Counted from the first letter of the stretch, positions 44,866-55,449 are shown. The stretch: 64,000 nucleotides of DNA from Ochrobactrum sp. CM-21-5 (GCF_014253075.1 NZ_JACLZJ010000003.1:186001-250000); one strand, 5' to 3'. Program-made: numbers and translations. The notes: a model not told the origin generated them from the letters alone.

Positions 44866-47800
44866 ATGCCGAAACGTACAGATATCAAATCGATCCTGAT
44901 TATCGGCGCAGGGCCCATTGTTATCGGCCAGGCTTGCGAGTTCGACTATTCGGGTACGCAGGCCTGCAAGGCGCTGAAAGAGGAAGGCTATCGCATCATC
45001 CTCGTCAACTCCAATCCGGCCACGATCATGACGGATCCGGATTTGGCGGATGCGACCTATATCGAGCCGATCACCCCGGAAGTGGTGGCCAAGATCATCG
45101 CCAAGGAGCGCCCGGACGCGATCCTGCCCACGATGGGTGGACAGACCGCCCTGAACACGGCGCTTTCGCTGCGCCGCATGGGTGTTCTCGAACGCTACAA
45201 TGTCGAAATGATCGGCGCCAATGCCGAAGCCATCGACAAGGCTGAAGATCGCGCACTGTTCCGCGAAGCCATGGAAAAGATCGGCCTCGATACACCAACC
45301 TCCATGCTCGCCAATGCGACCGAGATTAAAGACGAAGACCGTAAGCGTCACGAAGCCAAGCGCGTGGAAGTGAAGGCGCAGTTTGCTGGCGACGAACTGG
45401 ACAAGGCGCTCGACAAGCTGGAAACAGAATGGCAGCTCGGTGAAGTCGAACGCAAGCAGCGCTATATGAGCCATGCACTCGCCAAGGCAGCGCAGGCCAT
45501 GGACGTTGTTGGCCTTCCAGCCATTATTCGCCCGAGCTTTACACTGGGTGGCACCGGCGGCGGTATTGCTTACAACCGTCAGGAATTTTTTGAAATCATC
45601 GAACGCGGCCTTGACGCCTCGCCAACCACCGAAGTGCTGATCGAAGAATCAGTTCTCGGCTGGAAGGAATATGAAATGGAAGTCGTCCGCGACAAGGCGG
45701 ACAATTGCATCATCATCTGCTCGATTGAAAATCTCGATCCGATGGGCGTCCACACCGGCGACAGTATCACCGTTGCGCCAGCGCTCACGCTGACCGACAA
45801 GGAATACCAGATCATGCGCAACGCCTCGATTGCGGTGTTGCGCGAGATCGGCGTAGAAACCGGTGGTTCGAACGTGCAGTTCGCGATCAATCCGGCCAAT
45901 GGCCGCATGATCGTCATTGAAATGAACCCACGCGTATCGCGCTCCTCCGCGCTTGCATCAAAGGCGACCGGCTTCCCGATCGCCAAGGTCGCAGCCAAGC
46001 TGGCTGTCGGTTACACGCTGGACGAGCTCGACAACGACATTACCGGCGGCGCGACGCCTGCCTCGTTCGAACCGTCGATCGACTATGTCGTCACCAAAAT
46101 CCCGCGCTTTGCATTCGAAAAGTTCCCCGGCTCCTCCCCAATCCTGACGACCGCCATGAAATCGGTCGGCGAAGTGATGGCTATTGGCCGCACCTTCCAG
46201 GAAAGCTTGCAGAAAGCCCTGCGTGGCCTCGAAACCGGCCTGACCGGCCTCGATGAAATCACCATTCCCGGTATCGAGGACGGCGATGAAAAGAACGCAA
46301 TCCGTGCGGCCATCGGCACGCCGACGCCGGATCGCCTGCGCATGGTGGCGCAGGCCATGCGCCTTGGCCTGACCACCGAACAGGTGCATGACGCATCGAA
46401 GATAGATCCGTGGTTCCTGGAGCAGATCGAGGATATCGTTCTGACGGAAGCGCGCATTCGCGAGCACGGTCTGCCGCAGGATGCGGAAAATCTGCGCATG
46501 CTGAAGGCCATGGGCTTTTCCGATGCCCGCCTTGCAAGCCTCACCGGCAAGGACGCCGAAGACGTTGCCAGACTGCGCGCTGAACTTACCGTACATCCTG
46601 TCTACAAGCGCATTGATACCTGCGCCGCCGAGTTCGCCTCGCCGACCGCCTACATGTACTCGACCTATGAGACGCCCTTCGTCGGTCAGCCGCGTTCGGA
46701 AGCCGAAGTATCGGATCGCAAGAAGGTTGTCATTCTCGGCGGCGGTCCGAACCGTATCGGCCAGGGCATCGAGTTCGATTATTGCTGCTGCCACGCGGCC
46801 TTCGCGCTCGGCGACGCCGATTACGAAGCGATCATGGTCAACTGCAACCCGGAAACGGTCTCGACAGACTATGACACATCCGACCGTCTCTATTTCGAGC
46901 CGCTGACGGCAGAAGACGTGCTGGAAATCCTGCGTGTCGAACAGGAAAAAGGCACGCTGCACGGCGTCATCGTGCAGTTTGGTGGCCAGACGCCGCTCAA
47001 GCTCGCCAATGCGCTGGAAAAGGCTGGCATCCCGATCCTCGGCACCTCGCCTGACGCCATCGATCTGGCCGAGGACCGCGACCGTTTCCAGAAGCTGCTC
47101 GTCAAGCTCGACCTGAACCAGCCGAAAAACGGCATCGCTTATTCGGTCGAACAGGCGCGCCTGGTCGCAGCCGATCTCGGCTTCCCGCTCGTCGTGCGTC
47201 CGTCATATGTGCTGGGTGGCCGCGCCATGCAGATCATTCACGACGAGCGCACGCTCCAGAACTATCTGCTGGACACCGTGCCGGAACTGGTCCCCGAAGA
47301 CATCAAGGCCAAGTATCCGAACGACAAGACCGGCCAGATAAACACGCTCCTGGGCAAAAACCCGCTGCTGTTCGATACCTATCTGACCGAAGCAATCGAA
47401 GTGGACGTAGACTGCCTCTGCGACGGCAAGGAAAGCTTCGTCTCCGGCATCATGGAACATATCGAGGAAGCCGGCATTCATTCCGGCGATTCGGCCTGCT
47501 CCCTGCCGGTCCACACACTTTCGTCGGAAATCGTCGCCGAACTGGAACGCCAGACAGCGGCGCTCGCCAAGGCGCTCAATGTCGGTGGCCTGATGAACGT
47601 TCAGTTCGCCATCAAGGGCAGTGAAATTTTCATCCTCGAAGTCAATCCACGCGCGTCCCGTACGGTTCCGTTTGTCGCAAAAACAGTCGGCACACCGATT
47701 GCCAAGGTTGCAGCCCGCGTCATGGCTGGCGAAAGCCTTGAAGCCGCGCTCAATGCTTATGGCGGCAAACCCCAGCCGACTGCGCGTCCGCACATTGCGG

Positions 47801-48354
47801 TCAAGGAAGCTGTGTTTCCATTCGCCCGCTTCCCCGGCGTAGACACGCTGCTCGGACCGGAAATGCGCTCCACCGGCGAAGTCATGGGCCTCGACTACGA
47901 CTATGCGCTGGCCTTCGCCAAGGCACAGCTTGGCGCAGGTGTCGAGCTGCCGCGCGAAGGTACGGTCTTCGTATCGGTACGTGACGAAGACAAGGAGCGC
48001 GTGCTCGGACCTGTCCGCAAGCTGGCAGAAATCGGCTTCAAGGTCATGGCGACCGGCGGCACCCAGCAATTCCTTGCCGCCAATGGCATTGAGGCCACCA
48101 AGGTCAACAAGGTCATCGAGGGCCGCCCGCACGTGGAAGATGCGATCCGCAACCGTCAGATCCATCTGGTCTTCAACACCACGGACAGCGCAAGCGCGGT
48201 TTCCGACTCCAAATCGATCCGCCGCGCAACACTGATGCAGAAGCTGCCTTATTACACGACCATGGCCGGTGCGGAATCCGCAGCCGAAGCCATCGCCGCC
48301 TTGAAGGCTGGCTCTCTGGAAGTACGCCCGTTGCAGGACTACTTCCGCGCATAA
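44866..48354 (+). CDS. carB: Carbamoyl-phosphate synthase large subunit
   Basis: The 1162-residue enzyme has two homologous halves, each with a pre-ATP-grasp and ATP-grasp domain ([25 protein letters not shown] at the start; [28 protein letters not shown] near residue 620), an oligomerisation linker, and a C-terminal MGS-like allosteric domain ([38 protein letters not shown]). It makes carbamoyl phosphate from bicarbonate, ATP and ammonia delivered by CarA. The product is slightly longer than the ~1070 residues of enterobacteria because of an insert near residue 160-200, usual in Rhizobiales. GCAGGACGCGCC precedes the ATG. Confidence 0.97.
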   Translation: MPKRTDIKSILIIGAGPIVIGQACEFDYSGTQACKALKEEGYRIILVNSNPATIMTDPDLADATYIEPITPEVVAKIIAKERPDAILPTMGGQTALNTALSLRRMGVLERYNVEMIGANAEAIDKAEDRALFREAMEKIGLDTPTSMLANATEIKDEDRKRHEAKRVEVKAQFAGDELDKALDKLETEWQLGEVERKQRYMSHALAKAAQAMDVVGLPAIIRPSFTLGGTGGGIAYNRQEFFEIIERGLDASPTTEVLIEESVLGWKEYEMEVVRDKADNCIIICSIENLDPMGVHTGDSITVAPALTLTDKEYQIMRNASIAVLREIGVETGGSNVQFAINPANGRMIVIEMNPRVSRSSALASKATGFPIAKVAAKLAVGYTLDELDNDITGGATPASFEPSIDYVVTKIPRFAFEKFPGSSPILTTAMKSVGEVMAIGRTFQESLQKALRGLETGLTGLDEITIPGIEDGDEKNAIRAAIGTPTPDRLRMVAQAMRLGLTTEQVHDASKIDPWFLEQIEDIVLTEARIREHGLPQDAENLRMLKAMGFSDARLASLTGKDAEDVARLRAELTVHPVYKRIDTCAAEFASPTAYMYSTYETPFVGQPRSEAEVSDRKKVVILGGGPNRIGQGIEFDYCCCHAAFALGDADYEAIMVNCNPETVSTDYDTSDRLYFEPLTAEDVLEILRVEQEKGTLHGVIVQFGGQTPLKLANALEKAGIPILGTSPDAIDLAEDRDRFQKLLVKLDLNQPKNGIAYSVEQARLVAADLGFPLVVRPSYVLGGRAMQIIHDERTLQNYLLDTVPELVPEDIKAKYPNDKTGQINTLLGKNPLLFDTYLTEAIEVDVDCLCDGKESFVSGIMEHIEEAGIHSGDSACSLPVHTLSSEIVAELERQTAALAKALNVGGLMNVQFAIKGSEIFILEVNPRASRTVPFVAKTVGTPIAKVAARVMAGESLEAALNAYGGKPQPTARPHIAVKEAVFPFARFPGVDTLLGPEMRSTGEVMGLDYDYALAFAKAQLGAGVELPREGTVFVSVRDEDKERVLGPVRKLAEIGFKVMATGGTQQFLAANGIEATKVNKVIEGRPHVEDAIRNRQIHLVFNTTDSASAVSDSKSIRRATLMQKLPYYTTMAGAESAAEAIAALKAGSLEVRPLQDYFRA

Positions 48355-48373
48355 GTCATGAAGTTGGCTACTG

Positions 48374-48404
48374 AAAACCGCCGGAACGATCCGGCGGTTT
48401 TTTT
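48374..48404. terminator. Bidirectional terminator of carB and the ABC gene
   Basis: AAAACCGCCGG / CCGGCGGTTTT with a 6-nt loop and a run of seven T on the plus strand. Confidence 0.9.
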
Positions 48405-50277
48405 ATGCGCTTTTCACTGCTGCGGGCAATTCCAGCGGTTTTCCGTCGGGATCGTCTTCCAACGCGACTTGACGTGAGAAAAACCCGTTGTGCAGATGCG
48501 GCTTGCCAAGATGCACAACTGCAGCATCTTTCAGTTCCGTATTCAGGATATCGACGATACGGGCATAGGCGTCCGCATCGAGCCCGTCGAGGACACCGTC
48601 GATAATGATCCATTTCGGCTTCAGAAGGATGAGACGCGCGAAAGTCAGGCACTGGCGTTCGTCATCCGTAAGCACGCGTTCCCATCGCGCACTGCGATCA
48701 AGACTGGTGGATAATCGCTCCAGCCCCGCCCTTTGCAGGACATTTTCCAGCGCTTCGGATGAGAATTTCTTGAGATCGAGCGGATAGACAATCACTCCCT
48801 TCAGATCCCCCGGAGGGAAATACGGCGCACGCGGCATGAAGGCTACGCCGTCATTGACAGGCATGCCGATACGACCGTCTCCCCACCGCCACAAACCGCC
48901 CAGTGCCCGGAACAGAAGCGTGCGCTGAGTTTCCGTGCCACCGGTCACCAGCACCCGTTCGCCCGATTTTATCGTAAAGGTTTTTCTGGATAGACGCAGA
49001 CAGCCATCGGGCGCAGCCACGGAAAGCCCGTCGAGAGTGAGCCGCTCGTTGTCATTGACCGCGAGATCCACCTGCCGGTCCAGACGGCCAAGCTCATCCA
49101 TACGCATCACGGCCTGACGGAAACTGGCAACACGCAACAGCGTGGCGCGCCAGTCGGCAATCGCGCCGAAATTATCAACGAACCAGCGCAGAGAATTATG
49201 CACTTGTGTGAACGCCCCCACCGCCATCATCAAGCCGCCGAAGGTCAGCCCCCCACCGAAATAAACCGGGGCTGCAACGAGTATCGGCGCGATGATCGTC
49301 AGCCATCCGTAACCGGCCGTCACCCATGTCAGCTGCGTGGTCGCGAAAACAATCTTGCGGATCGCCGCCAGCACCGCCTCAATATCGAGATCGAGCCTTC
49401 GTCGCTCGTCAGCCTCGCCGCGGGAAAGCGTTATTGCGTCCAGATGCTCGTTGACCCGCATAAGCGAGGTTCGGAAATCCGCTTCACGGGCATAGCGATT
49501 GGCATTGATGTTGACGAGGCTGCGTCCCACGATCCAGGTAAGCCACGATGCGGACGCCGCGTAGATGATGACAGCCCAAACCATATAGCCCGGTATTGCG
49601 AAACTATAGCCGGAAACGTGGAAAACGAAACCGTTCGACAGCGACCACAGGACGCCGACAAAACTCACCAGAATAACCGTGGACTGCAGGAGATTGATCC
49701 CCAGATCGCAGGAGGTTTCCGCCAGGTGGCGCGCATCTTCCTGCAGCCGCTGATCGGGATTGACGCCAATCTCGCCCGCATTGGCAAGGCGGAATGCCCG
49801 CCCGGGCACCAGCCATTGACCAACAAGGTCACGCGCAAGCCCTTCACGCATCTTCAGCTTGAACATCTGGTTCAGCCAGGTTTGCACAACGTTAAGAACA
49901 AGAAGTGTTCCCGCAATGCCGAAAAAGACCAGTAGTTGATGAAAGAATGCCTGTAGATCGCGCCGCGCAAGCGCATCGTAGAAAGGCACATTCCAGCGAT
50001 TGATGGCCACCTGCCCGATGGCGATCAGAACGATCAGAATGAAAATGCCGGTTCCAAAGGCGATAAGCGTATTGCGGATCGGCGAAATCCAAAATGCTCC
50101 CACCATCATCGAGACTTGTGAGAAAAGATCGTTGCCGTCGCGTGACCGCCAGCGGCGAAACTTTGCTCCCGGACGCTTGCGCGTGCCAATGGAAACGCGC
50201 CGCTTCCGTTTTTTGCGACCGCCGACCCTTTGTGGGCCATTTTGCTTCGGCGCGTCCTGTTTCGGTTCAGACGTCAT
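48403..50277 (-). CDS. SbmA/BacA-type ABC transporter with degenerate nucleotide-binding domain
   Basis: The 624-residue protein has a basic N-terminus, an SbmA_BacA membrane domain (about residues 60-390, six or more segments; QLLVFFGIAGTLLVLNVVQTWLNQMFKLKMREGLARDLVGQWL, EIGVNPDQRLQEDARHLAE) and a C-terminal ABC-ATPase-like domain. That domain lacks its catalytic residues: Walker A reads GGTETQRT (residues 446-453; Lys to Arg), Walker B reads WIIIDGVLDGLD with Gly561 where the catalytic Glu belongs, the signature reads LTDDERQ, the Q-loop reads MPRAPYFPPG and the H-loop HLGKPH. The fold is kept, so it may be a proton-driven transporter or a regulator. Substrate unknown; related proteins take up peptides or fatty acyl compounds. 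Confidence 0.85.
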   Translation of the reverse strand: MTSEPKQDAPKQNGPQRVGGRKKRKRRVSIGTRKRPGAKFRRWRSRDGNDLFSQVSMMVGAFWISPIRNTLIAFGTGIFILIVLIAIGQVAINRWNVPFYDALARRDLQAFFHQLLVFFGIAGTLLVLNVVQTWLNQMFKLKMREGLARDLVGQWLVPGRAFRLANAGEIGVNPDQRLQEDARHLAETSCDLGINLLQSTVILVSFVGVLWSLSNGFVFHVSGYSFAIPGYMVWAVIIYAASASWLTWIVGRSLVNINANRYAREADFRTSLMRVNEHLDAITLSRGEADERRRLDLDIEAVLAAIRKIVFATTQLTWVTAGYGWLTIIAPILVAAPVYFGGGLTFGGLMMAVGAFTQVHNSLRWFVDNFGAIADWRATLLRVASFRQAVMRMDELGRLDRQVDLAVNDNERLTLDGLSVAAPDGCLRLSRKTFTIKSGERVLVTGGTETQRTLLFRALGGLWRWGDGRIGMPVNDGVAFMPRAPYFPPGDLKGVIVYPLDLKKFSSEALENVLQRAGLERLSTSLDRSARWERVLTDDERQCLTFARLILLKPKWIIIDGVLDGLDADAYARIVDILNTELKDAAVVHLGKPHLHNGFFSRQVALEDDPDGKPLELPAAVKSA

Positions 50278-50723
50278 ATTCTGCCTCGCTGCCCTGCCGC
50301 CGCGAATCTGCCGATCGATTGCAGCATGCGCGCTATGCGCATCACGGGGAAGTCAAAGATAAAAAGATGGTAGGATATTTCATTTCAACAAGCCTTCTCA
50401 CTGCCCGCAATATTATGCGGGTTTTCGTCAAAGCCATGTCTTGCCATCATCGTCGGCGGCAGCGGCACACTGCAACCGATGCCGGGCGATACGGTAGACG
50501 TCGGAGCGCTCAAATTCTGATTTCTTCTGCTGACATCTTTGCCCATCTTGTGTTGGTCAAAAATGTCGCATATAATTTGCGTATCGATTTTTCGGTCGAG
50601 TGACTTTGCGACCCGTGCGGCCCGCCGTGCTTCCTGACGATCTCCTGTCCATAAATTCGATTCACGGGGACGTGTGCGAAGCATACGGACTACAACGTTA
50701 CTAATGTTACAAAGGAATTTCCC
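50278..50723. other. cspA leader / ABC gene upstream region
   Basis: These 446 bp contain no supported gene. A small terminator-like hairpin CCCGCA / TGCGGG followed by TTTTC lies at 50404-50426 on the plus strand, about 300 bp before cspA. Cold-shock genes often have long structured leaders. Confidence 0.5.
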
Positions 50724-50933
50724 ATGGCTACGGGAACAGTTAAGTGGTTCAACACGACCAAGGGCTTCGGCTTCATTCAGCCGGATCAGGGCGGCACGGA
50801 CGTTTTCGTTCATATCTCTGCCGTTCAGCGCGCCGGTCTGGCCACGCTTGATGAAGGCCAGAAGGTTTCGTACGAAATCGTACAGGATCGTCGCTCGGGC
50901 CGTTCGTCCGCAGATAACCTCGTCGCTGCCTAA
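50724..50933 (+). CDS. Cold-shock protein, CspA family
   Basis: The 69-residue single CSD protein has RNP1 KGFGFI and RNP2 [72 protein letters not shown]. It binds single-stranded RNA and DNA and acts as an RNA chaperone. AAAGGAA precedes the ATG. Monocistronic with a strong terminator. Confidence 0.96.
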   Translation: MATGTVKWFNTTKGFGFIQPDQGGTDVFVHISAVQRAGLATLDEGQKVSYEIVQDRRSGRSSADNLVAA

Positions 50934-50950
50934 TCGCCGACGAGACCAGG

Positions 50951-50980
50951 AAAAGGCGGGCTTTTAGCCCGCCTTTTTTT
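50951..50980 (+). terminator. Terminator of the cold-shock gene
   Basis: AAAAGGCGGGC / GCCCGCCTTTT with a 5-nt loop and seven T. Confidence 0.92.
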
Positions 50981-50998
50981 GTTTAAGCATCGTTTCGT

Positions 50999-51472
50999 CT
51001 ATAACACTGCCGCCCCCAGAAGCAGCGCAGCCGCAAGTGCGGCAGCCGTGCGAATATGGTTCCAGAAGGTCCAGTTGCGCACGAAGGTGGTCCAGAACTC
51101 CGCCGACATGCCTGCCATGGCATCCAGCGGCGCCAGCTGATTGTTCAGCGGAACATTCAGCACCATCGTCACACCGATTGTGCCTAACAGATAAAGCGCA
51201 GCGCCACCCATTGCCCAGTTTGACAAGCCGCCATAGCCCATGACGGCAAGAACGATGATCACCAGGCAGAGAAATGCCGTGCCGAAAAACACGCCAAAAA
51301 ATGACCCGTTGATAACCGTCACATTGATTGCCTGCATGGCGGATATGCCTTCATTCGCCGGAATACGGGCGAGTGCCGCCATAACGAAACTTGAGAATGC
51401 ATAGAATATGCCACCTGTTATGGCGCATCCCCATGCTGTCAGCAGCACAAGAAGCTGAAAGCCCATTGTCAT
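50999..51472 (-). CDS. DUF1772 (anthrone oxygenase-like) membrane protein
   Basis: The 157-residue protein has four membrane segments (near 5-25, 52-76, 83-103, 136-155) and the DUF1772 pattern: TGGIFYAFSSFVMAALARIPANEGISAMQAINVTVINGSFF and a NVPLNNQLAPLDA loop before TFVRNWTFWNHIRTAAALAA. Members include anthrone oxygenases but most have unknown activity. Its ATG overlaps the stop of the upstream NmrA gene by 4 nt (ATGA), so the two are translationally coupled. Confidence 0.85.
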   Translation of the reverse strand: MTMGFQLLVLLTAWGCAITGGIFYAFSSFVMAALARIPANEGISAMQAINVTVINGSFFGVFFGTAFLCLVIIVLAVMGYGGLSNWAMGGAALYLLGTIGVTMVLNVPLNNQLAPLDAMAGMSAEFWTTFVRNWTFWNHIRTAAALAAALLLGAAVL

Positions 51473-52311
51473 GACTGTCCCTCCCAGAGGCCGTCGGCAG
51501 TAGCTTTGGCCGCGAAATCCGCAAAGCTTCGCGGTTTGCGGCCAAGTGCTTCTTCCACGCCATGCGCCACCTGCGCATTACGCCCGTCGAACAGCTCGGT
51601 GAAAAGATACCGCAAAAGTGCGATAAATTCCTCAGGTACGGCCTGTCCCCGCAATACGGTTTCATAATCGGCAAAGGGAATGGACTGAAACACCAGCTCG
51701 CGGCGGGCGACTTTGGCAATTTCACCGACAGCCTGGCGGAAACTGATCGGCTGAGGCCCGGTCAGTTCGTAAAGCCGGTTTTCATGGCCCGGCTCAGTCA
51801 AAGCGGCAAATGCCACATCAGCAATGTCGTCTGCATCGATAAACGGCTCTTTCGTCTCCCCCACCGGTAAAGCCAGCGACCCGGTAAGCAATTCATCGCG
51901 CATGTAATTTTCGCTGAAGTTCTGCATGAACCAACTTGAACGCAACACAGTCCAGCTGAGACCAGACGACTGCAACGCTGCCTCCGCGGCCTCCGCCTCC
52001 TCCTCTCCCCGCCCGGAAAGAAGCACGACATGTTTAACGCCACTTTCTTTGGCTGCGCCCAAAAAGGCACGGATGACATCAACGGAACCCAGCACCGCCA
52101 GATCGGGCTGGAACGTCACATAAGCCGCATCGCTGCCCTGCAATGCGTCTTTCCAGGTATCATCCCGCGTCCAGTCGAATGGAATTGCCGTACTGCGCGA
52201 CACCGCCCGGATTTCCAGCCCCCGGCTCCGCAATCTTTCCGCGACGCGTCTGCCCGTCTTTCCGGTAGCGCCGACCACCAGATAGCGCTTGTCTTTTGCC
52301 TCGGTCATCAT
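51469..52311 (-). CDS. NmrA-like NAD(P)-binding oxidoreductase
   Basis: The 280-residue atypical short-chain dehydrogenase has the NADP-binding motif YLVVGATGKTGRRVAERLRSRG near the start, VKHVVLLSGRG, VLRSSWFMQNFSEN and the PFIDADDIADVAFAAL segment. Such proteins act as quinone reductases or as redox sensors. It begins an operon with the DUF1772 gene and is divergent from a TetR gene, which probably represses both. GGGAGATGA precedes the start. Confidence 0.87.
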   Translation of the reverse strand: MMTEAKDKRYLVVGATGKTGRRVAERLRSRGLEIRAVSRSTAIPFDWTRDDTWKDALQGSDAAYVTFQPDLAVLGSVDVIRAFLGAAKESGVKHVVLLSGRGEEEAEAAEAALQSSGLSWTVLRSSWFMQNFSENYMRDELLTGSLALPVGETKEPFIDADDIADVAFAALTEPGHENRLYELTGPQPISFRQAVGEIAKVARRELVFQSIPFADYETVLRGQAVPEEFIALLRYLFTELFDGRNAQVAHGVEEALGRKPRSFADFAAKATADGLWEGQS

Positions 52312-52326
52312 TCATCTCCCTAAACA

Positions 52327-52365
52327 TGAGCACCCCTCACATTTGCAATATGTGAGCACTCCTCA
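52327..52365 (-). promoter_or_regulatory. Tandem TetR-type operators
   Basis: Two identical dyads TGAG-N5-CTCA lie at 52327-52339 (TGAGCACCCCTCA) and 52353-52365 (TGAGCACTCCTCA), 26 bp apart, in the interval between the divergent TetR and NmrA genes and 16 bp upstream of the NmrA start. They are the likely binding sites of the TetR protein. Confidence 0.7.
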
Positions 52366-52382
52366 TATTCTGTCAAGAGTTT

Positions 52383-52485
52383 TAGAGCGCGTTTCGACCT
52401 GATTGAACCAGATTTACGCTCTAACATTTTGTTTTAACACGCATATTTTCGGAAAACCGTTTCACACTTTTCGGAATGCGCTCTA
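52383..52485 (-). repeat. Bru-RS-like dispersed palindromic repeat, copy B
   Basis: A 103-bp copy in opposite orientation to the one at 8600, with ends TAGAGCGCGTTTCG and GGAATGCGCTCTA. It lies 14 bp before the TetR start codon, so it may form part of that gene's leader. Confidence 0.75.
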
Positions 52486-52498
52486 ATGAGAATCGGTC

Positions 52499-53149
52499 AT
52501 GAAGCAGGATTCGAAGGCGGAAACGAACACGATTGGCGGGGCAGTCTTGCGCCGTACACCCAGCCAGAGCCGCGCGCAGGAGAAAATCCGCCGCATTGCG
52601 GATTGCACCACGGCGCTCATCGCGGCCAAGGGCAGCGACAGTTTGAAAATGAGCGAAATCGCCCAGCAGGCGGGAATTTCAATCGGTGCTCTCTATCAGT
52701 ATTTTCCCGACAAGAGCACGCTCATCCGTTATCTTTTCGAGAGCTACAACGCGCAATCGCGCCAATGCATTGAAGATGGCCTGGCCGCAGCCACATCGAT
52801 GGATGAACTTGTCGCGGCATTCAACGCATTGATTGACGAATATCTGGCTTTGATGCGCATGGAACCCGCCATGCGCGACATTTGGTCGGCAACGCAGGCA
52901 GACAAATCACTGGCAAAGCTGGAGATTGCCGAAAGCAGGCTGAACGGCAAATTGCTGGCCGACACGATCCACCGCATCGCTCCAGACAGGATCGCGACCG
53001 GGATGGAGGAGACCGCTTTTCTGCTGATGCATTTCGGTGAATCGACGATGCGCATTGCAGTCGATCTCTCTCCGCCCGAATGCGATACGCTGATAGGTGC
53101 TTACAAAACCATGGCGGCCAGAACGCTGCGCGATCTTGCTGTAATGTGA
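52499..53149 (+). CDS. TetR-family transcriptional regulator
   Basis: The 216-residue protein has an N-terminal TetR HTH (residues ~25-75; RIADCTTALIAAKGSDSLKMSEIAQQAGISIGALYQYFPDKSTLIRYLFE) and an all-helical ligand domain. It is divergent from the NmrA-DUF1772 operon, with tandem dyads between them, so it likely represses that operon and perhaps itself. The ligand is unknown. The start ATG 52499 is weakly supported (GAGAATCGGTC). Confidence 0.9.
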   Translation: MKQDSKAETNTIGGAVLRRTPSQSRAQEKIRRIADCTTALIAAKGSDSLKMSEIAQQAGISIGALYQYFPDKSTLIRYLFESYNAQSRQCIEDGLAAATSMDELVAAFNALIDEYLALMRMEPAMRDIWSATQADKSLAKLEIAESRLNGKLLADTIHRIAPDRIATGMEETAFLLMHFGESTMRIAVDLSPPECDTLIGAYKTMAARTLRDLAVM

Positions 53150-53150
53150 G

Positions 53151-53762
53151 CTATGGCAGCCACTCCATCGGCACATGGCCTTCATGCTCGACAACACGGG
53201 CAAGCCACGATTTCACTGCTGGATAGCGCTCCATGTTGAAGCCGCCACGATGCGCCTCATGCGTATAGGCATAGAGCGCAATGTCGGCCAATGTATAGGT
53301 TTCGCCGACAAGAAACGGCGTTTTTTGCAGCTGCGTTTCCATTACGGCCAGCGCCTTGTCGCCGCCAGCAAGCGTCGATGCCAGACGATCCGGCGTCGCA
53401 TCGCGTGCACGCTCGGGGTAAACCAGAAGAGCGCGGCGCACGGCAATATAGGGTTCATGGCTATATTGCTCAAAGAACAACCACTGATAGACCAGCGCCC
53501 GCTCATATGGGTCTGCTGGCAAAAACGGCGTACCCTCCGCAAGATGGAGAAGAATGGCATTCGATTCAGCGACAAATCGCCCGTCCTCCAGCTCCAGAAG
53601 CGGAACTTTTCCGTTCGGATTTTTGGCAAGATAGTCCGGCTTACGTGTGGAGCCGTCGAGCGATGAAATCTCGGCATGATGAAATGGTCTTCGAAGCTTC
53701 GCAAGCAGAAGCCTCGGCTTGTAACAATTACCGGAATCGGTTTGTCCGTAGAGTGTGAGCAT
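53151..53762 (-). CDS. Glutathione S-transferase family protein
   Basis: The 203-residue protein has a thioredoxin-like N-terminal domain (LTLYGQTDSGNCYKPRLLLAKL, NPNGKVPLLELEDG, FVAESNAILLHLAEGTPFLP) and a helical C-terminal domain (ETYTLADIALYAYTHEAHRGGF, the N-capping box). The catalytic Ser in the SGN motif suggests a beta- or theta-like class. It probably conjugates glutathione to electrophiles. It ends 2 bp from the convergent TetR stop. CAGGAGAAGCGG precedes the ATG. Confidence 0.92.
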   Translation of the reverse strand: MLTLYGQTDSGNCYKPRLLLAKLRRPFHHAEISSLDGSTRKPDYLAKNPNGKVPLLELEDGRFVAESNAILLHLAEGTPFLPADPYERALVYQWLFFEQYSHEPYIAVRRALLVYPERARDATPDRLASTLAGGDKALAVMETQLQKTPFLVGETYTLADIALYAYTHEAHRGGFNMERYPAVKSWLARVVEHEGHVPMEWLP

Positions 53763-53987
53763 CCGCTTCTCCTGTTTACCACAATATTTCCGGCAGCCGA
53801 CCTTCTGTCCAATCAGTTTCTTTGAGATAATACGTCAGCAATGCTGATCGTTCTGTTGCTTTTCGCCACACATTGTCGCGAAAAGTCCTTATTTCATGCG
53901 AATTGCCAAAGCTGTTGTTGCGATTCGCGCGCCGATGCGACATAGGAAATGCGCAAAACCGGACCATCCCCGGCGCCGGTTATCTGA

Positions 53988-55214
<1,227 letters not shown>

Positions 55215-55239
55215 ACAACAGGTAAAGCGAAATTCCGAA

Positions 55240-55261
55240 GGGGCCGAAAGGCCCCTTTTTC
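55240..55261 (+). terminator. Terminator of aatA
   Basis: GGGGCC / GGCCCC with a GAAA tetraloop and TTTTT, 25 bp after the stop. Confidence 0.9.
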
Positions 55262-55300
55262 GTACCTAAATTTTACTGGAACCAAGCAGCCGACAAAGCA

Positions 55301-55414
55301 AAAAAAAAGCCAGACAAATGTCTGGCTTTGAGTTTTGAAGGTGCCTTTGAGGCAAACCTCCAGAGGGGAACACTCAGCCTGCGCAAATGGGAGGAGGAAA
55401 CGCAGCGCTGAGAT
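55301..55414 (-). ncRNA. AbcR-type (alpha-r15) trans-acting small RNA, candidate
   Basis: On the minus strand a sigma-70-like promoter (TTGCAA at 55444-55449, 17-bp spacer, CATATA at 55421-55426) predicts a start near 55414. The ~114-nt transcript contains the pyrimidine-rich anti-Shine-Dalgarno stretch TTTCCTCCTCCCATTTGCGC, a second CTGGAGG loop and ends in a perfect terminator (AAGCCAGACA / TGTCTGGCTT then eight T, 55301-55329). Size, CCUCCUCCC motif and position between aatA-side sequence and the LsrB/VtlR gene match the AbcR/alpha-r15 family, which with Hfq silences ABC-transporter mRNAs. No alignment was run, and AbcR1 versus AbcR2 is not decided. Confidence 0.75.
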
Positions 55415-55420
55415 GATCTT

Positions 55421-55449
55421 TATATGCCTGCTGCCCATTGTTTTTGCAA
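55421..55449 (-). promoter_or_regulatory. Predicted sigma-70 promoter of the AbcR-like RNA
   Basis: -35 TTGCAA and -10 CATATA with a 17-bp spacer on the minus strand, ending 7 bp before the proposed transcript start. Confidence 0.6.

Noticed and set aside
45958-48165. Two long minus-strand frames within carB
   Set aside because: Both lie wholly inside carB and have no recognisable domains.
50385-50813. A 142-codon minus-strand frame over the cspA start
   Set aside because: It overlaps the cold-shock gene, has no ribosome binding site and no domain.
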